Below are positions 25,613 through 36,938 of a DNA stretch of 64,000 nucleotides, piece after piece. The notes below the pieces were generated by a model. It searched no databases. It saw nothing but the letters and a program-made list of their open reading frames with translations, and was not told the DNA's origin. Both the position numbers and the translations under genes were made by a program. The stretch is from Byssothecium circinans (Eukaryota; Ascomycota; Dothideomycetes; Pleosporales; Massarinaceae). The stretch covers positions 1,024,093 to 1,088,092 of the forward strand of contig ML976978.1 of assembly GCA_010015675.1 (NCBI GenBank), read 5' to 3'. Position 1 is the first letter of the stretch, and each line of letters begins with the position of its first letter.

Positions 25613-26527
25613 ACACTAAACACCATATTACATCTTGCGGAAGGGGTGTCTTCGGCCGCCCTCGGCACTGGGCCGTTGTGCGGGTAGCTGTTTAGCTGCG
25701 GTGAAGGTATAACCCACAAAGTTTGTTTGTTTTTTATGAATCACGCATGCGCAACCGATGCGACCCTGACCGGCCATCCCGTCTATGAAGGTGCTTCCAT
25801 AACCCACAAACCAGTGTTGCACGTTCCAAACTTCCACAAAGTTCCCGCCACACAACTGACACGCAGAGATTGCCCGTCCCACCTGCAACATCGCTGTGCT
25901 GGCATCAATAGCAGTGCTTTCGTTCATGCCAGCTGGGTGTGCGCAGGGTGCAGATGGCAGACGGGCAGGCACAGGGTTCGCCGGGATGCATATTCTACAT
26001 TGTAACCTGGGAACTATGTATCATCCCAACGATCGGTCAACGGCAAGCATTTATAGGCTGGTATATTAGTCCGGGAGGCTTGATTTGCTAACACCCTTTT
26101 CTGATCGGTGAGAAAAGAGTGTTGTAGCCACCTCGTTTCATGTGCTACCGTTGCTAGTGTCGGTGGTAGATTTGCGCTAGCACTACAGGTGGGCGCGTGT
26201 AAGTGTGCTTACCATTCCCTCGGGTCGAGAGAATGAGGCTGTCGGAGGATGCCTCCGGTGGGGATTTGGGGGATGGAAGGGGGGTGTCGTTGGGGTTGGG
26301 ATGGATTGCCTTTGCTTAGAAGCTGGAGCTGATACTTGCTGAGTCTGTACGTGTAGTGTCGGCGAAGTATGCCGTCGGTGGATTTTGTGAATGTTTCTTT
26401 TGTTCGATGCTCTTGGTATGATGTACATGGTATACATGATATACACAACCCTTAAATTCTCTCGCCGACGCTCTTGTACACAAAATATCATACAGTACTT
26501 CGTTCTCTTTTTTGCAAATGTATACAT
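25613..26527. other. tail-to-tail intergenic region
   Basis: Holds the 3' flanks of Get2 (+) and mL61 (-). An open minus frame 25628-25972 (with QLCGGNFVEVWN) has no family I recognise. Nothing else seen. Confidence 0.4.
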
Positions 26528-27418
26528 CTACGCCGCCGCCGCAGCTTCCCCGCGCGCCAACTTCAGCAGCTCCTGCTCCCTCCGTTCCTTCATCAACTTC
26601 TCTCTAACTTCCACCCTATCCTTCTCGCTCCGTTCCTTGAACTCTCTAATTTCATCCATCTGCTCTAGCTCCTCTTCCGTCGGCTCGATCACCGTGGCAC
26701 CAGTCTTTTCGATCACTTTATCGAGGATCGCGGACTCATTGAGCATTTTTATATCGATTGTGTGTGTCGGGGTGGACGTGTCAGGTGTCAAGGTTGTTTG
26801 TGCGTTGGGTGTGCCGGACGGTGGTGTGGGTAGGTCTGACGGAGGGTTCGAGGTAGTATTTGTGAATATGTGTACGAGCGATGGTCCGTCTCTATCATTG
26901 TGGCGCGAGATTTGTATTGGAATCGAGGGGTTGCGGTATTTTATTCGGGGGAGCATTTCGCGCCAGAATTTCCTAGGCAAGTTGTCAGTCTTCTGTCTGC
27001 CATGATCTTTCATTCCTTGCCGCTGGCATCTCTGTCTGTGCAGTTTCTGACTCGACGGAAAGCCGGTAGCTGCTGTTCTCGGGGTAATTGTGTGTCTATA
27101 CCTCGCTCCTCGATGTCCTCCGTTTATCTTCGTGTTGAACTCCATGCTGATCTTCGTCACCTCCTTCGGCAGTATGAGCGCGCCTGGACCGGTCCTTATC
27201 CATAATAGCTACCGTTTACTCGTCAGTATTCAGTCGCTAGAGTTCTGCTGGGCTGAGATGGCTGTGTTCTGCGTTGGAGTCGTTCTCGGGAGTGTGTGAG
27301 GAGGAAGAATTCGTACCTTCTGCATTGTCTGTCAGCATCGTGGGATCGGTGAGAGATTCGAGCAGAGAATGAGACTTACTTCGCGTAGCACGCGCATTCT
27401 TTTTATTATGTTGACCAT
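26528..27418 (-). CDS. mitochondrial large ribosomal subunit protein mL61 (Mrp49-like)
   Basis: Minus-strand exons 27418-27380, 27208-27102, 26972-26528; 196 residues. The joined N terminus reads MVNIIKRMRVLRELLWIRTG, then PGALILPKEVTKISMEF, INGGHRGARKFWREMLPRI and KYRNPSIPIQI. This is the L51/S25/CI-B8 thioredoxin-like fold of fungal mitoribosomal proteins related to yeast Mrp49. The C-terminal part beyond about residue 110 is Thr/Pro-rich, then charged and helical (EELEQMDEIREFKERSEKDR). The first two introns are long for this window (171 and 129 nt). Two short introns with an extra microexon in the first cannot be excluded, but a direct join already restores the family sequence. Confidence 0.78.
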
Positions 27419-27933
27419 GGCTATTGTGCGATAATTGGAGATGTAGTTGCGGAGCTTGATGCATCGCAAGACCTCAAAGTTTCTAGACCGGAGATCTGCC
27501 GGGCAAGCTAGGGTCTGATTGGCTTTCAAGCTTAGGTATCAAAGTTCACATGGGACGAGCAACAACAGTTTCAAAGAAGCGGACATCTTGATTGTATGAA
27601 AAGCCCATTCAATTCTCACTGCTAATAAAGAGCGAGTTCCGTGTCCTCATTATTGCACCGTGGCCATGTCCAATGCGAAAACACGACCAATTACAAAACA
27701 GTAGCCAACAAGACCATCCCTAGGAAATGAAATTTATATCCAAAGAATTGCCCTCCTGCGAACAAACGGCCCGCTAAGTAGAATTGTTGCACCAAAAAAG
27801 CCTAGGATATCTGCAGGAACATGGCGCCCGAAGACAGAGAAGGGCACATTGTGCGATGTCAAAAGCATGGCTACACTTGTCCAAGCCCGGAGTATGGAGG
27901 TTGTTGCCAGACGTCTGCTCTAATACTGTGCGT
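27419..27933. promoter_or_regulatory. mL61 promoter region
   Basis: 515 bases between the start of mL61 and the stop of the next minus-strand gene. No gene or site recognised. Confidence 0.35.
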
Positions 27934-28852
27934 TTACTGTGCCGGACGAGGGGCTCCGGGTGCGGGTGCAGGGCCCGTGCGACGGCTCCTACGTGATGAT
28001 TAGAATAATGCAGCGTCAAACGAGCACAACATGGAGGACTTACATGAACGACCTGCTAACGAGCGAGATCAGAATCATTGGCAACCACGAAGGCATCTTG
28101 TTGAATCCCCAAATAGCATAGGCAAGCGGAACAGCCAAGCCGTACTGTTGAAGTTCGCCGTTGAACGGGTGGAAATAACCCTCATAGGGCGTAACCTTCT
28201 CAATCTCGTTGTCAAGCACAAGCTTCTTGAGAGTGTCTACGGTGGTAGAGGTGCGGTTCAGCGGCTGATAGCGGACGGTCGCTGCAGGAGCGGATTGGTC
28301 GGCAAGGGGCTTGGGAATCTGGAAGTAATACAGCGATGGCGGAACGACAGACCACGAGTTGCAGAGGATTTGCTCGGTCTCGCAGTCAAGAACGGCGAAT
28401 TTGGGTGGGCTGGGCTTTGCGGCTAGGAGGGGGAGTGATGCCTGTTGCATGTTAATAGTCGATCGTTGTAAATTTAAGAGGCGTTTAACTGCCAATCTAA
28501 GAAGGAAAAGTCGATGCCATACATTCCATGCTTTCGTCGCATTTCCACAGAAGCCGTAGCACGTCGCATTGCCTCCGGTAACAAATACCAGCCAATCTTG
28601 GGTTGTCGGTGCGCTGGCTGTCGGGTCTACTGTGAGCGTCTCTTTCCAGTTCTCAAGGGTGAGAGGATACTGGATAGCCTCTGCGACCTTTGCGCGCGAG
28701 GCGGCGACAGGCGAGGGGGCAGATGGCACTGCTGATGAGACGGCAGCGGAGGCCTGCGAGAACCAACCCTTGAGCTTATCGACGAGCGGGACCTGGTCCT
28801 GGGCGAGAGTTGAAGCCGCGAAGGCGAAGACGATGGCTGATGTCGGGCGCAT
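27934..28852 (-). CDS. secretory-pathway membrane protein with thioredoxin-like region
   Basis: Minus-strand exons 28852-28523, 28441-28044, 27988-27934; 260 residues. A signal peptide (MRPTSAIVFAFAASTLAQ) precedes a helical Ala/Ser/Pro-rich part. Then comes a thioredoxin-like segment, DWLVFVTGGNATCYGFCGNA, with two cysteines spaced CxxxC rather than the classical CxxC. The strand pattern FAVLDCETEQILCNSW and the proline in IPKP also suit this fold. A C-terminal membrane span (MPSWLPMILISLVSRSF) ends in a short Arg/Pro tail supplied by the last exon (SRRTGPAPAPGAPRPAQ). An ER-resident redox or chaperone role is inference. The gene diverges from the next, with 590 bases between starts. Confidence 0.7.
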
Positions 28853-29442
28853 GGCTGCAATAAATGAGGGTTGGTTGAAGAGAGAAGATTGATGGCGTCG
28901 TCGCGAGCTTGTTGGCTTGAGTGATATCAATATGTCAGGATCAGGGTCCGGAGGCGAACCGTTCGCGCGCGATAAATAATTGTGGGGACTTGGTAGTCGG
29001 ATGAGCGCGGGCGCGGGGCATGAAGGGGTGAGAGAAACGGACGTCGCACAGCTTGACTGTTGACAAAAGGTAGAGGCGGGGATGAGGTGAGATGAAGGGA
29101 AGACGGCGGAGTCGACAAGGTTATCCAAAGCGTGACGGCGAAGGCAGCAACGCGAGGGTAAACACTCGAGAATCAAGATGCCGGCCACTATATGACGCAC
29201 GGACTGATTTGGTAGTGAAATTGACCAGCCGAAAGGAGCTAGGGCGAAACATATCTATCACACCCCTATTCCACGCCGATTGGACAATCGAGCCCATGCT
29301 GGCCGAGCTGCCGCAACAAACAATCCTGCGAGCTTTCTCCGTGTCTCTTCTGCTGTCGTGGAGCTTCTGTTCGGTGGAAGAAGACAACCGCCCGCTGAAG
29401 CATTGAGCCATTCCCGCCTGTTCTGTACTCCACCATACCATT
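28853..29442. promoter_or_regulatory. divergent promoter region between two secretory-pathway genes
   Basis: 590 bases. The minus-strand frame extends upstream to 29200 without a stop, but that extension precedes a good signal peptide and is taken as leader. No site recognised. Confidence 0.35.
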
Positions 29443-30607
29443 ATGAGGTTTGACAGCTTTACAGCGTTCCTGGCTGTCTCGAACGCCTTCCTTGGCGCGT
29501 CTGCTGGTCCAGTCGCTGCTAAGCGGCAAGGTGAGCTTGCTCAGGCTGATTGCCAGTTTGAATGCTAACATATCCACTGCAGCGTCTAGCTCTGTAGCTT
29601 CCTCGAGCATCTCAGCGTCGCCTACTCCTTCGCCCTCGCCCACGAAGACTGACAGCTCATCTTCATCAAGCACATCTCAACTCCTAGGCGCCCTTATCCC
29701 CACGACTCTGAGCGATGGTACTGTGACCACGACCTCAGTAAGAGACCCTAAAGCCACGGATACCACTACAAATACAGCCACGACTACGCGGTTTGGCGAT
29801 GTACCACTAAGCACCGAGTTCCCTATTTGCCGCGATACCAACGCAAAGCCGTTCTGTCTGCCAAGCGACAAGTCCACTCTCTATGTTGGGAAGACATACT
29901 ATACCACTTGGAACTCCGATTTTTTCCCCTCCAACTCCACCGTTCAGATCAAAGTGCAGTGGGCCAATGACACAAAAGTGGAGACGTGGACTTCAGAGAA
30001 CCTCCCCAACCAGTTGGGCTATGCCGCTATCAAGATGGAAAAGGAGTGGCTGCAAGGTTGGTTATTGCTACAGCTTATTGCGTGAATTACTTCTAATACA
30101 TCTACAGGATATACGCATTACAACCTCAGCTTCCGTGCCCTTAACTTCAGACTCAATGACCCGTCCGCGAAGCTGGACGCCTTCGATGGACCCCAAATTA
30201 CGCTCACCTATCCTTCACCGGAGCATTACCCACCCTCCGAGAAAACCAAGTTCAACAAAGAAGGCCTGATGATTGGGCTCCCTGCCAGTTTCGGTTTTGT
30301 CTGTCTAGTGGTGTTTGGACTATGGTTCGGCATGCGCAAGAATCGTACCATTGGCCTCGGGAATATCATGGGTCGCAGGAGAGGCTATGGAACAGGCAAG
30401 AGCAGGAGACAGCGTCTGGGTCTGGGCAAGAAGGGCGCTATCAAACTCGAAGAGCGAGAGACAGGCCCGCAGTACCGCGACGTACCTCGCGGTGGCCACG
30501 GCCGCGGGGACAGCTTGGGTAGCCTTGTCAGCGACGACGATATTCGTCCTGCGCCAGGACGCAACCACTTTAGGGACGAGATGAACAGACAGCAGACGGG
30601 ACGATGA
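29443..30607 (+). CDS. single-pass membrane protein, possibly Psg1-like
   Basis: Exons 29443-29530, 29583-30056, 30108-30607; 353 residues. Signal peptide MRFDSFTAFLAVSNAFLGAS, then a Ser/Thr-rich stretch likely to be O-glycosylated. A luminal domain contains FPICRDTNAKPFCLPSD and TLYVGKTYYTTWNSDFFPS with several N-glycosylation sequons. A membrane span (MIGLPASFGFVCLVVFGLWF) leads to a basic cytosolic tail (GRRRGYGTGKSRRQRLGLG). The NAPFC-P and G-YY-TW pattern reminds me of yeast Psg1 (YKL077W), a Golgi protein supporting Pma1 maturation, but I cannot verify this without a search. Confidence 0.7.
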
Positions 30608-33600
30608 GCTGTCACTGTACAACAAGCCAATGGCACTTGATCATCTTGTTGGCCGGAAGTGTATACCGATGTACTATGTGGAACGAACAGACGGTGCCGC
30701 TAACTCGATCGTGAGTCAATATTGGCAATGATGGATACGACGGATATTGATGATGTCTGGTGAGAGATTCTGGCTGGAGTCAGGAACTAATGCTGTGTAT
30801 AGTGTGCACCGCTTGGATGTCAACGGCGGTTTTTTGTGGGTTTCACAGGTATCAAGCTAGGCAAAAACGAAGTGTATAATAAGAAAATAAAAGTTGTCTA
30901 GCCAACCATTTTCTCACACGAGCGGAAAGAAATAGTGGGACGCAGGCCTAGCTGTCAATATGTCAGTGAAGATCATCCATGTTTCAACCTTACGTCCATC
31001 TCCGTCTGCTTTTCCCTTCTCTCCATCAGCGATGCTGCGATTGGCCCTCAACAACGTCCTTCAAGAAAAGTATGCTTCAAAGCTCTCGGTCTCGGTTTCA
31101 TATCTGCGACCCACATATCCAACCCATGTCGTCACACACTCTGTGCTACCCACCTTACCTCCAGTCCCAACGTCCTTCAATGAATCAACTCGCGCCCTTC
31201 CCCATTCAAATATGCACCTCATGTACCACACTCACGCCACCTCTGCATCTAACGTCCGTTCACCGGGGTAAAAGCGCCGCTTCGAACATCGACGCAGGTT
31301 GCACGGCTGCCATCTAGGTCGTCGCATGAGCGAATACGATGTATGCTGTGTGAGTTTCCACGTCTTTGGCTGTGGAGCTGATGGCGGGACGTTTGGGCCG
31401 GGAGAGCCGTGGGGTTGGGATGGGGCTTGGGGAGCTTGGGCCAGGGGTGGTTTTCTGGCGCGGTGGGGTAGAGGAGTCGACTAGATGGTGAATTTGTTTT
31501 TATCTTTTGATGGATTGTGCGGTGTGCGTTTATTATAGGCGAGGTTGGCTTTTGAGACAGGAGAGGATGTCGGTGGATAAGTAGGAGAAAAGCGCGGAAA
31601 TCGATGGTCTGGGGTTCGATTTTAGATCGTCGGGCTTTTCAAAGTCATAGCGATAGCTGATGGGTCTGTCTTGGTTCAGCGAGGTAATTTCGTTCTTGCC
31701 GGTGGGTTGATATCAGTGGCTCACTAAATAGAAGTTCTTCTCCAAAGGCACTTTTACCTGGCAAGTGATGTCACTTTTCTGATGACATATAGTTGACTGT
31801 AGTGTGCGTTTATGCTTATGTGAACGGAGGCCCTGTTGTTGTGTTTCCTTCTGATGTGATAGTCGTGGTAAGGAGTACTAGATCATTTACTGAAGTAGTT
31901 ATTCTATGGAGTCGTTGCCTAGTTATGATAGGCGTTATTTAGGGAGATGGTCATTCACGGGAAGACTCCATTACGGATGGAGTGGTTTAGAAAAAAGTTC
32001 GGTTAGACGAGCCTTACGTCTTCATTCCCAGACCTACCATTCATAAGGTGGTCATTCACGAGAGTGTCTGGTCACTGGAGCTCTTCGAATAATCCCGAAG
32101 CAGAACACTAAGTCGCATACAATGAGGTCAGCAACGCTGTTTTCATCGCATGCTAAATGTTCCAATAACCCCTTCATCTATAACGTATCTCCAGCTTACA
32201 CGAAACCTCATTCTGTATCTCAAATCGGCGCCGCCGCACCGACAATCACCCTTCGGTTCTTAATAGCTCCCACGCTTCAACACTTGTCCCAAATAACTCG
32301 TAAATAACTTCAACGCTGAGCGGGGCCGGCACCTAAAATAAGCAATTTTCTTCGCAGGTAGCTGTGCCACTCTTGACAGTTTTTATAAAGTAAGGAATGT
32401 TAGATAGCTAGTCTTTGTCGATCGCCGGGAAGAGGGTGGAGCTTATTTGACGGGAAAATTGACAATAACCTTGCATGGTTTTTGACTTTGACATATATGT
32501 TAGAGAGTGCAATTCTTTTTAACTGTGAATAAAGTCTGTTTGCACGGCATCTATTGAGCATGGTCGGTGCGATGTTGTATATTAACGGTCAGACGCGGTG
32601 ATGACAGCACGCTATCGGCGGACAACTGCATCGAGTTTCTACAGCTCGGGACTGAATTAGGCCATAACTTACAAGGAAGGTCTCTTATATGGAAAGTTCT
32701 TGATTATGGATTATCAGGGATTCTCGGTACCTGATACTGGCATAATCGTGAAGTGACTGTGTCCGTATTATCCATTGGCTGGTCCACGTCAGTTCCCCAT
32801 CAGCATACTATCACTTAGATCCATTCTCTTTTTACCGCTGCATATCATTGGAAATTGCAAATTACGCTACTTCTTTCTTATTATAACTACGCAGAGAATA
32901 AGCAAAAAAAGTAATAGTACTAGTTATAAGATTAGGTACTAGCACGCTCGCGGGTAGCATCGAACGTTATTGAGATGCACCTCCCTCCTCCGCCTCCGCC
33001 TCCTCCTCTCAACTTCTGAGAATAGTTAATGGAAAACGTTTGTTGGAAATATTACCTATCTAAATAACTCCTACCGTAGACATTGGATACATATAGTTTA
33101 CTACCAGGCTCTGCTTCCAAGACAGTAATTAAACTCCAACGAGGGATCGATCGTGCTAAGAGAGCTCCTTTCTTGTCTGTCTCAAATAGAAATCGCTATT
33201 AGAGGCTAGGAGATGAGATTGGTCGGTGACATATCTTGCTCAGCAGGAGAGGGGAATTTCTCCACTATTTACAAGGGCTCGCAATGTCACGTGGAGGAAA
33301 GACTAGGTAGTAGAACAGGGTATGTAGAGTACTGTATATTGAGTACCTCTAAGGTAGTGATGGCTCTAAGCATTGCATGTTCGAATTTCATATTGCTCGT
33401 GCGTGCACGCAGCAGATGATGTATACAGAGTTGACTATACAATCACAACGCTCTTATCAAAATCAACAAAATTGTTAGAGGTAATTAATGCTATTTATTG
33501 CGTTCTTAGTTTCTAGTCTCTTGATGTCTGGAAGTCATATGTCAACGTACTTGCGCAGTGATAAACATCGAGTCATGTACCCACCTTAGCCGTCTAAGCG

Positions 33601-33758
33601 AGCCCACGACCCACACTGACTCCACATAGTAGGGAGCACAGACGTGTTGACATGGGTGAAAAGAAATTTCAGAAGAACTGAACAGTAAAACTTTGCTGTC
33701 CGAGCCGTGAAAATGTGGGATTGCAAGTATATGAATGTTAACACTCCCACCAGCTAAT
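30608..33758. other. gene-poor region becoming AT-rich
   Basis: No supported gene. From about 31.7 kb the sequence is rich in TA, TTA and TAG and stops crowd all frames. A repeated phrase TGGTCATTCACG occurs near 31950 and 32050. A pyrimidine run of CCT/CCG units lies at about 32980-33011. The character suggests RIP-degraded repeats; no transposase or reverse-transcriptase motif is readable. Confidence 0.5.
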
Positions 33759-33877
33759 ACATACGACCATAGGATCTTGAGAACTAGGCTTCCCGTCCGC
33801 TCAGCCATATATAAGCAAGATACCGGCGGACTAGTAGTTGAGTGGGTGACCATCAGCGAATACCTGCTGTTGTATGT
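33759..33877 (+). rRNA. 5S ribosomal RNA gene
   Basis: The 119-bp stretch starts ACATACGACCATAGG, contains CTTCCCGTCCGCTCAGCC and CTAGTAGTTGAGTGGGTGAC, and ends CTGCTGTTGTATGT, the layout of fungal 5S rRNA. The termini pair (ACATACGAC with GTTGTATGT). ATCTTG at 33774-33779 pairs perfectly with CAAGAT at 33816-33821 as helix II. A T5 run at 33877-33881 fits Pol III termination. It lies alone in the AT-rich tract, as expected for dispersed 5S genes. A few positions (TTGAGTGG, GACCATCAGC) look like G-to-A or C-to-T changes from the usual fungal sequence, so a mildly mutated copy is possible. Confidence 0.85.
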
Positions 33878-36594
33878 TTTTGCCTATGTAACCTTGACTT
33901 TTGGTGAAAGGTAGGTCACGTGATATAATATCTCCCAAGGTCCCGCTTCTTACACGGTATAGACGGCACCTGCCTTGTGACTATAGCTTTCATTTTAAGC
34001 AATAGGCGCTTTGGAGATCTATCAACAGCGTAGATTAGGGCACGGGTAGACAGAAGCAATTCAGCGTTGCATCGTGTTAGTTTTACTTACCTTAATTACA
34101 CCCATGAGCAATGTGCCGCGCACAAGAGTTTCTGAATATAATATGCAATGAATGATGGGCCGTTACTTAATCTAGGAAGGCGACGAAATAACCTCACATA
34201 TGCCTGAGCTTTTCTAGTAAAATCTTGCTGAACGGAGATTTTAGTTCTTTATAGTTTGCCCAAGTTATTCTATCTCAGCCGTAGTAGGAATAGTAAGTAT
34301 TGACTGTATTTCTTAGTGTCACCTTCACTGTTTTAATTGCGGGTTGCCAGTACGTCACACTGCGATACGCAGACATCTGCTTTACACTGGTTAGCATTGA
34401 AGACATAGTTTCTGCCTTTATTGTTTAAGTATATGAAGTTTTTAATCTATACAGACTAGTTATTCCGTTCGCAACGGCTCCAATATACTTACGGGCTTGC
34501 GGGAGAGTACAGCAGCCCATCCTCTTCTACAGCAGGCTACAAGCATCTCAATGCATTTCTGGAACAAGGCGCCGTCAAAGTGAATCGAGGGTTAGCTTAA
34601 ATGGCTGGGAGATTGCGGAATTATCTGGCGAAGTGGAAGAACTCTCTTAGTTTAGAATGCACTGCCTGATTATGTTAAGTCGTGTCTTTGCCATACCTCA
34701 CCGAGCGAACTTCCAAACACCAACTAGCTAGTAGTGTAGAAAGAGTTGGCAAATACTACTAAGACGAAATCAAATACGATCTACACTAAATGTAACTGCG
34801 CCAGCGGTTCGCTCAATGGCATGTATGTCAGGATTGATGTAAATAGACAACGAGGAGGGCTTAGAGGATCAAATGATATCTAGTTGAGTAATCAATAGTA
34901 TTCAGTGGTTGTTAAGACGAATCGCTACCTTACTTGGGATGCCTAACATTATTTTGCCGCTTTACAGACTGAGTAGCAACACTTGTTTACCGGCATGGCT
35001 CATACAATGCCCTTTATTATTCAGTACCACCAGTAGAGAGGACGGGCGACCAATAACGACCTTTTGCTAGCGATGGTTAGTTGGAGGGGTTGAAGAGAAG
35101 AGAGTGGTATCTAGTCTAGATAGCATGGTCTTGTGTACAGTCATGATCATATGTCGTTATCAAATGAATACGCCCGATAGCAAGTAGTAAGATTATAAAG
35201 ACCTCGCATTGTGCTAACGTAAAACTCTACTCTGCCCTATCCCAATGATCATGAGCACCGATGATCTGAACTTCTCACCGTCTCCAATATCAAATGTGAA
35301 CACATCTTTACACGTTGAGGATTGCAGTGCACACCTGATGCGGAAGCCCGATCGTTATATGACTGCGACCGCTGTATTCCCAGCACAGGCATGCTCGTTA
35401 CACTTTTGTATGTGCTTGCAACTAGCGCAGCCTTTCGGTCTTCGTGTTTCATCTCAGGCTTATCTGTCTGCTGCCCTGCATGCCCTTTGACTGTTGAAGA
35501 CCAATCCAGTCTACCATAGGCCAGACGTCCGCCCAAACGAGTCATTGTGTTCTCCCCTCTGACAAGCCCAAGCAATAGTCGGGCATACCTTGGTTCCGGT
35601 ACAGTCAGAGGCGCGTTATAAGGATCTCCCGTCACAAGGATTTTGCTGGTATAGCGATATTTTCTCGGGTTTCTAAGCGTTTTGTATGAGGATTTGGGAT
35701 AATGGTGCTAAAGATATATCCGTAGTGCCCTTCCGCCAATATCCTTATAAACTGTAGGCTGAGCCTTCCTATATGGGGATATAGTGGAAGTGTTGATTGC
35801 TGTGAGCCCTCAGGTGTATATTACGCGCCTACCCCCCCTCCCCCCTATCTCCATTATAACCGGTTCACCACTCTAAGGATACACCCACTATAAAGATAAA
35901 AACAGCTACAACCCCGGTATCCTTATGACAGATATCTGGCTGTATTGATTGCGGTGTTCTCGAGCAGCATAGGGACGTAGAAGGGCTCAAGCGGATATTG
36001 TGCTTGGTTAACGGAGGGTGGGCCTTGCGGAGTTTGATACTTAGGTATCCACACCATGGTTAGCGTCTCTACCCTAGTCGACGAAGTCAGGTTTTACCGT
36101 CCACTAGACTGTATCTCGAGGTGGCCTAATAGCTAAAAGTGTATTGCGGTTCCGACGCTGGACGCCCCAACGTAGATGTCGTTGATCGAGTAAGCGCTAC
36201 CTTAGGGCACTTAGATCTGGAGCCAGAGCCCTGTTACCAATCCAAAGTTAGACATAGGATATTCTAAGGCGCTTAACAAAGTGTTACATATGCCATCTAC
36301 AGTAAATGGGATGTCACTACAAGTGCAGCGACCAATGGGGTGTGAGGCGCCAGCCCTACCTTAAGGTAGTTTTTCCGGAACTTTGGTTGGGAAAGTTACG
36401 GCGCCCCTATAGTAATCCAAAGCAATGTAAGGAACTCGTAGGGCTTATGTCGGATATTCTCCTTAAGGTTAGACCTATGGTCGTAGCGTAGACCACGGCC
36501 CCTAGTTTCTACCCGAACCCCGACTCGCCTGAGTACTAATCGCAAAATCCGATGTCAATGTGCACCACAGTCACGACAGTAACAGAGCAACATG
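33878..36594. other. AT-rich, probably RIP-mutated gene desert
   Basis: No coding frame beyond chance size. The part at 33.9-35.7 kb is rich in TA dinucleotides. The part at 35.7-36.5 kb is less AT-rich but still stop-filled and has many GGATAT/TATCC and CCTTAAGG words, including the 14-bp palindrome CTACCTTAAGGTAG at 36356-36369. This may be a decayed element of another kind. Confidence 0.5.
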
Positions 36595-36601
36595 TATATA
36601 A
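36595..36601 (+). promoter_or_regulatory. TATA box of the small secreted peptide gene
   Basis: TATATAA lies about 170 bases before the ATG at 36771. A C/A-rich leader (AAACCAAATAAACCAAACC) directly precedes the start, typical of well-expressed fungal genes. Confidence 0.45.
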
Positions 36602-36770
36602 CCTCCTCATACTCTGCCGAAAACTTTCAATCATCATCACATTCATTCTATCCATTCATTCCAAACAACTTCTTCATTCGCTTCTCTAGCTTGCTAGCTT
36701 TATTTAACTACAACTTCACATCCACACATCTTCCACCTAAACCAAATAAACCAAACCATCAACCACCAAA

Positions 36771-36938
36771 ATGAAGTTCTCCGCCATCGTCGCTGCTTTC
36801 ACCTTCGCCATCTCCGTCTCCGCTTTCAACGAGTGCCAAGGCATGGGCGCCGACCCCAAGACCTGCAAGAGCAAGCGCTCCATCGGTTTGACCGGCCAGG
36901 TCCGCCAGTGGATCAGTGCCCCCAACGTCGAGGCGTAA
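36771..36938 (+). CDS. small secreted peptide precursor with Kex2-type site
   Basis: A 55-residue intronless frame. Residues 1-18 (MKFSAIVAAFTFAISVSA) are a clear signal peptide. The following propeptide holds two cysteines (C22, C32). The dibasic KR at 35-36 would release a C-terminal 19-residue peptide (SIGLTGQVRQWISAPNVEA). Codons end mostly in C, unlike the AT-rich DNA beside it. A good intron (36961-37023: GTAAGT donor, GCTGAC branch, TTAG acceptor) lies just after the stop, in the 3' UTR. A weaker donor at the stop (GGCGTAAGA) could give an alternative hydrophobic C terminus. I know no family for it. A secreted signal, effector or antimicrobial peptide are all possible. Confidence 0.65.
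   Translation: MKFSAIVAAFTFAISVSAFNECQGMGADPKTCKSKRSIGLTGQVRQWISAPNVEA

Noticed and set aside
25628..25972. 114-codon minus frame with Cys/Gly segment
   Set aside because: No family recognised; it lies in a tail-to-tail region and opposite another open frame. Not enough support.
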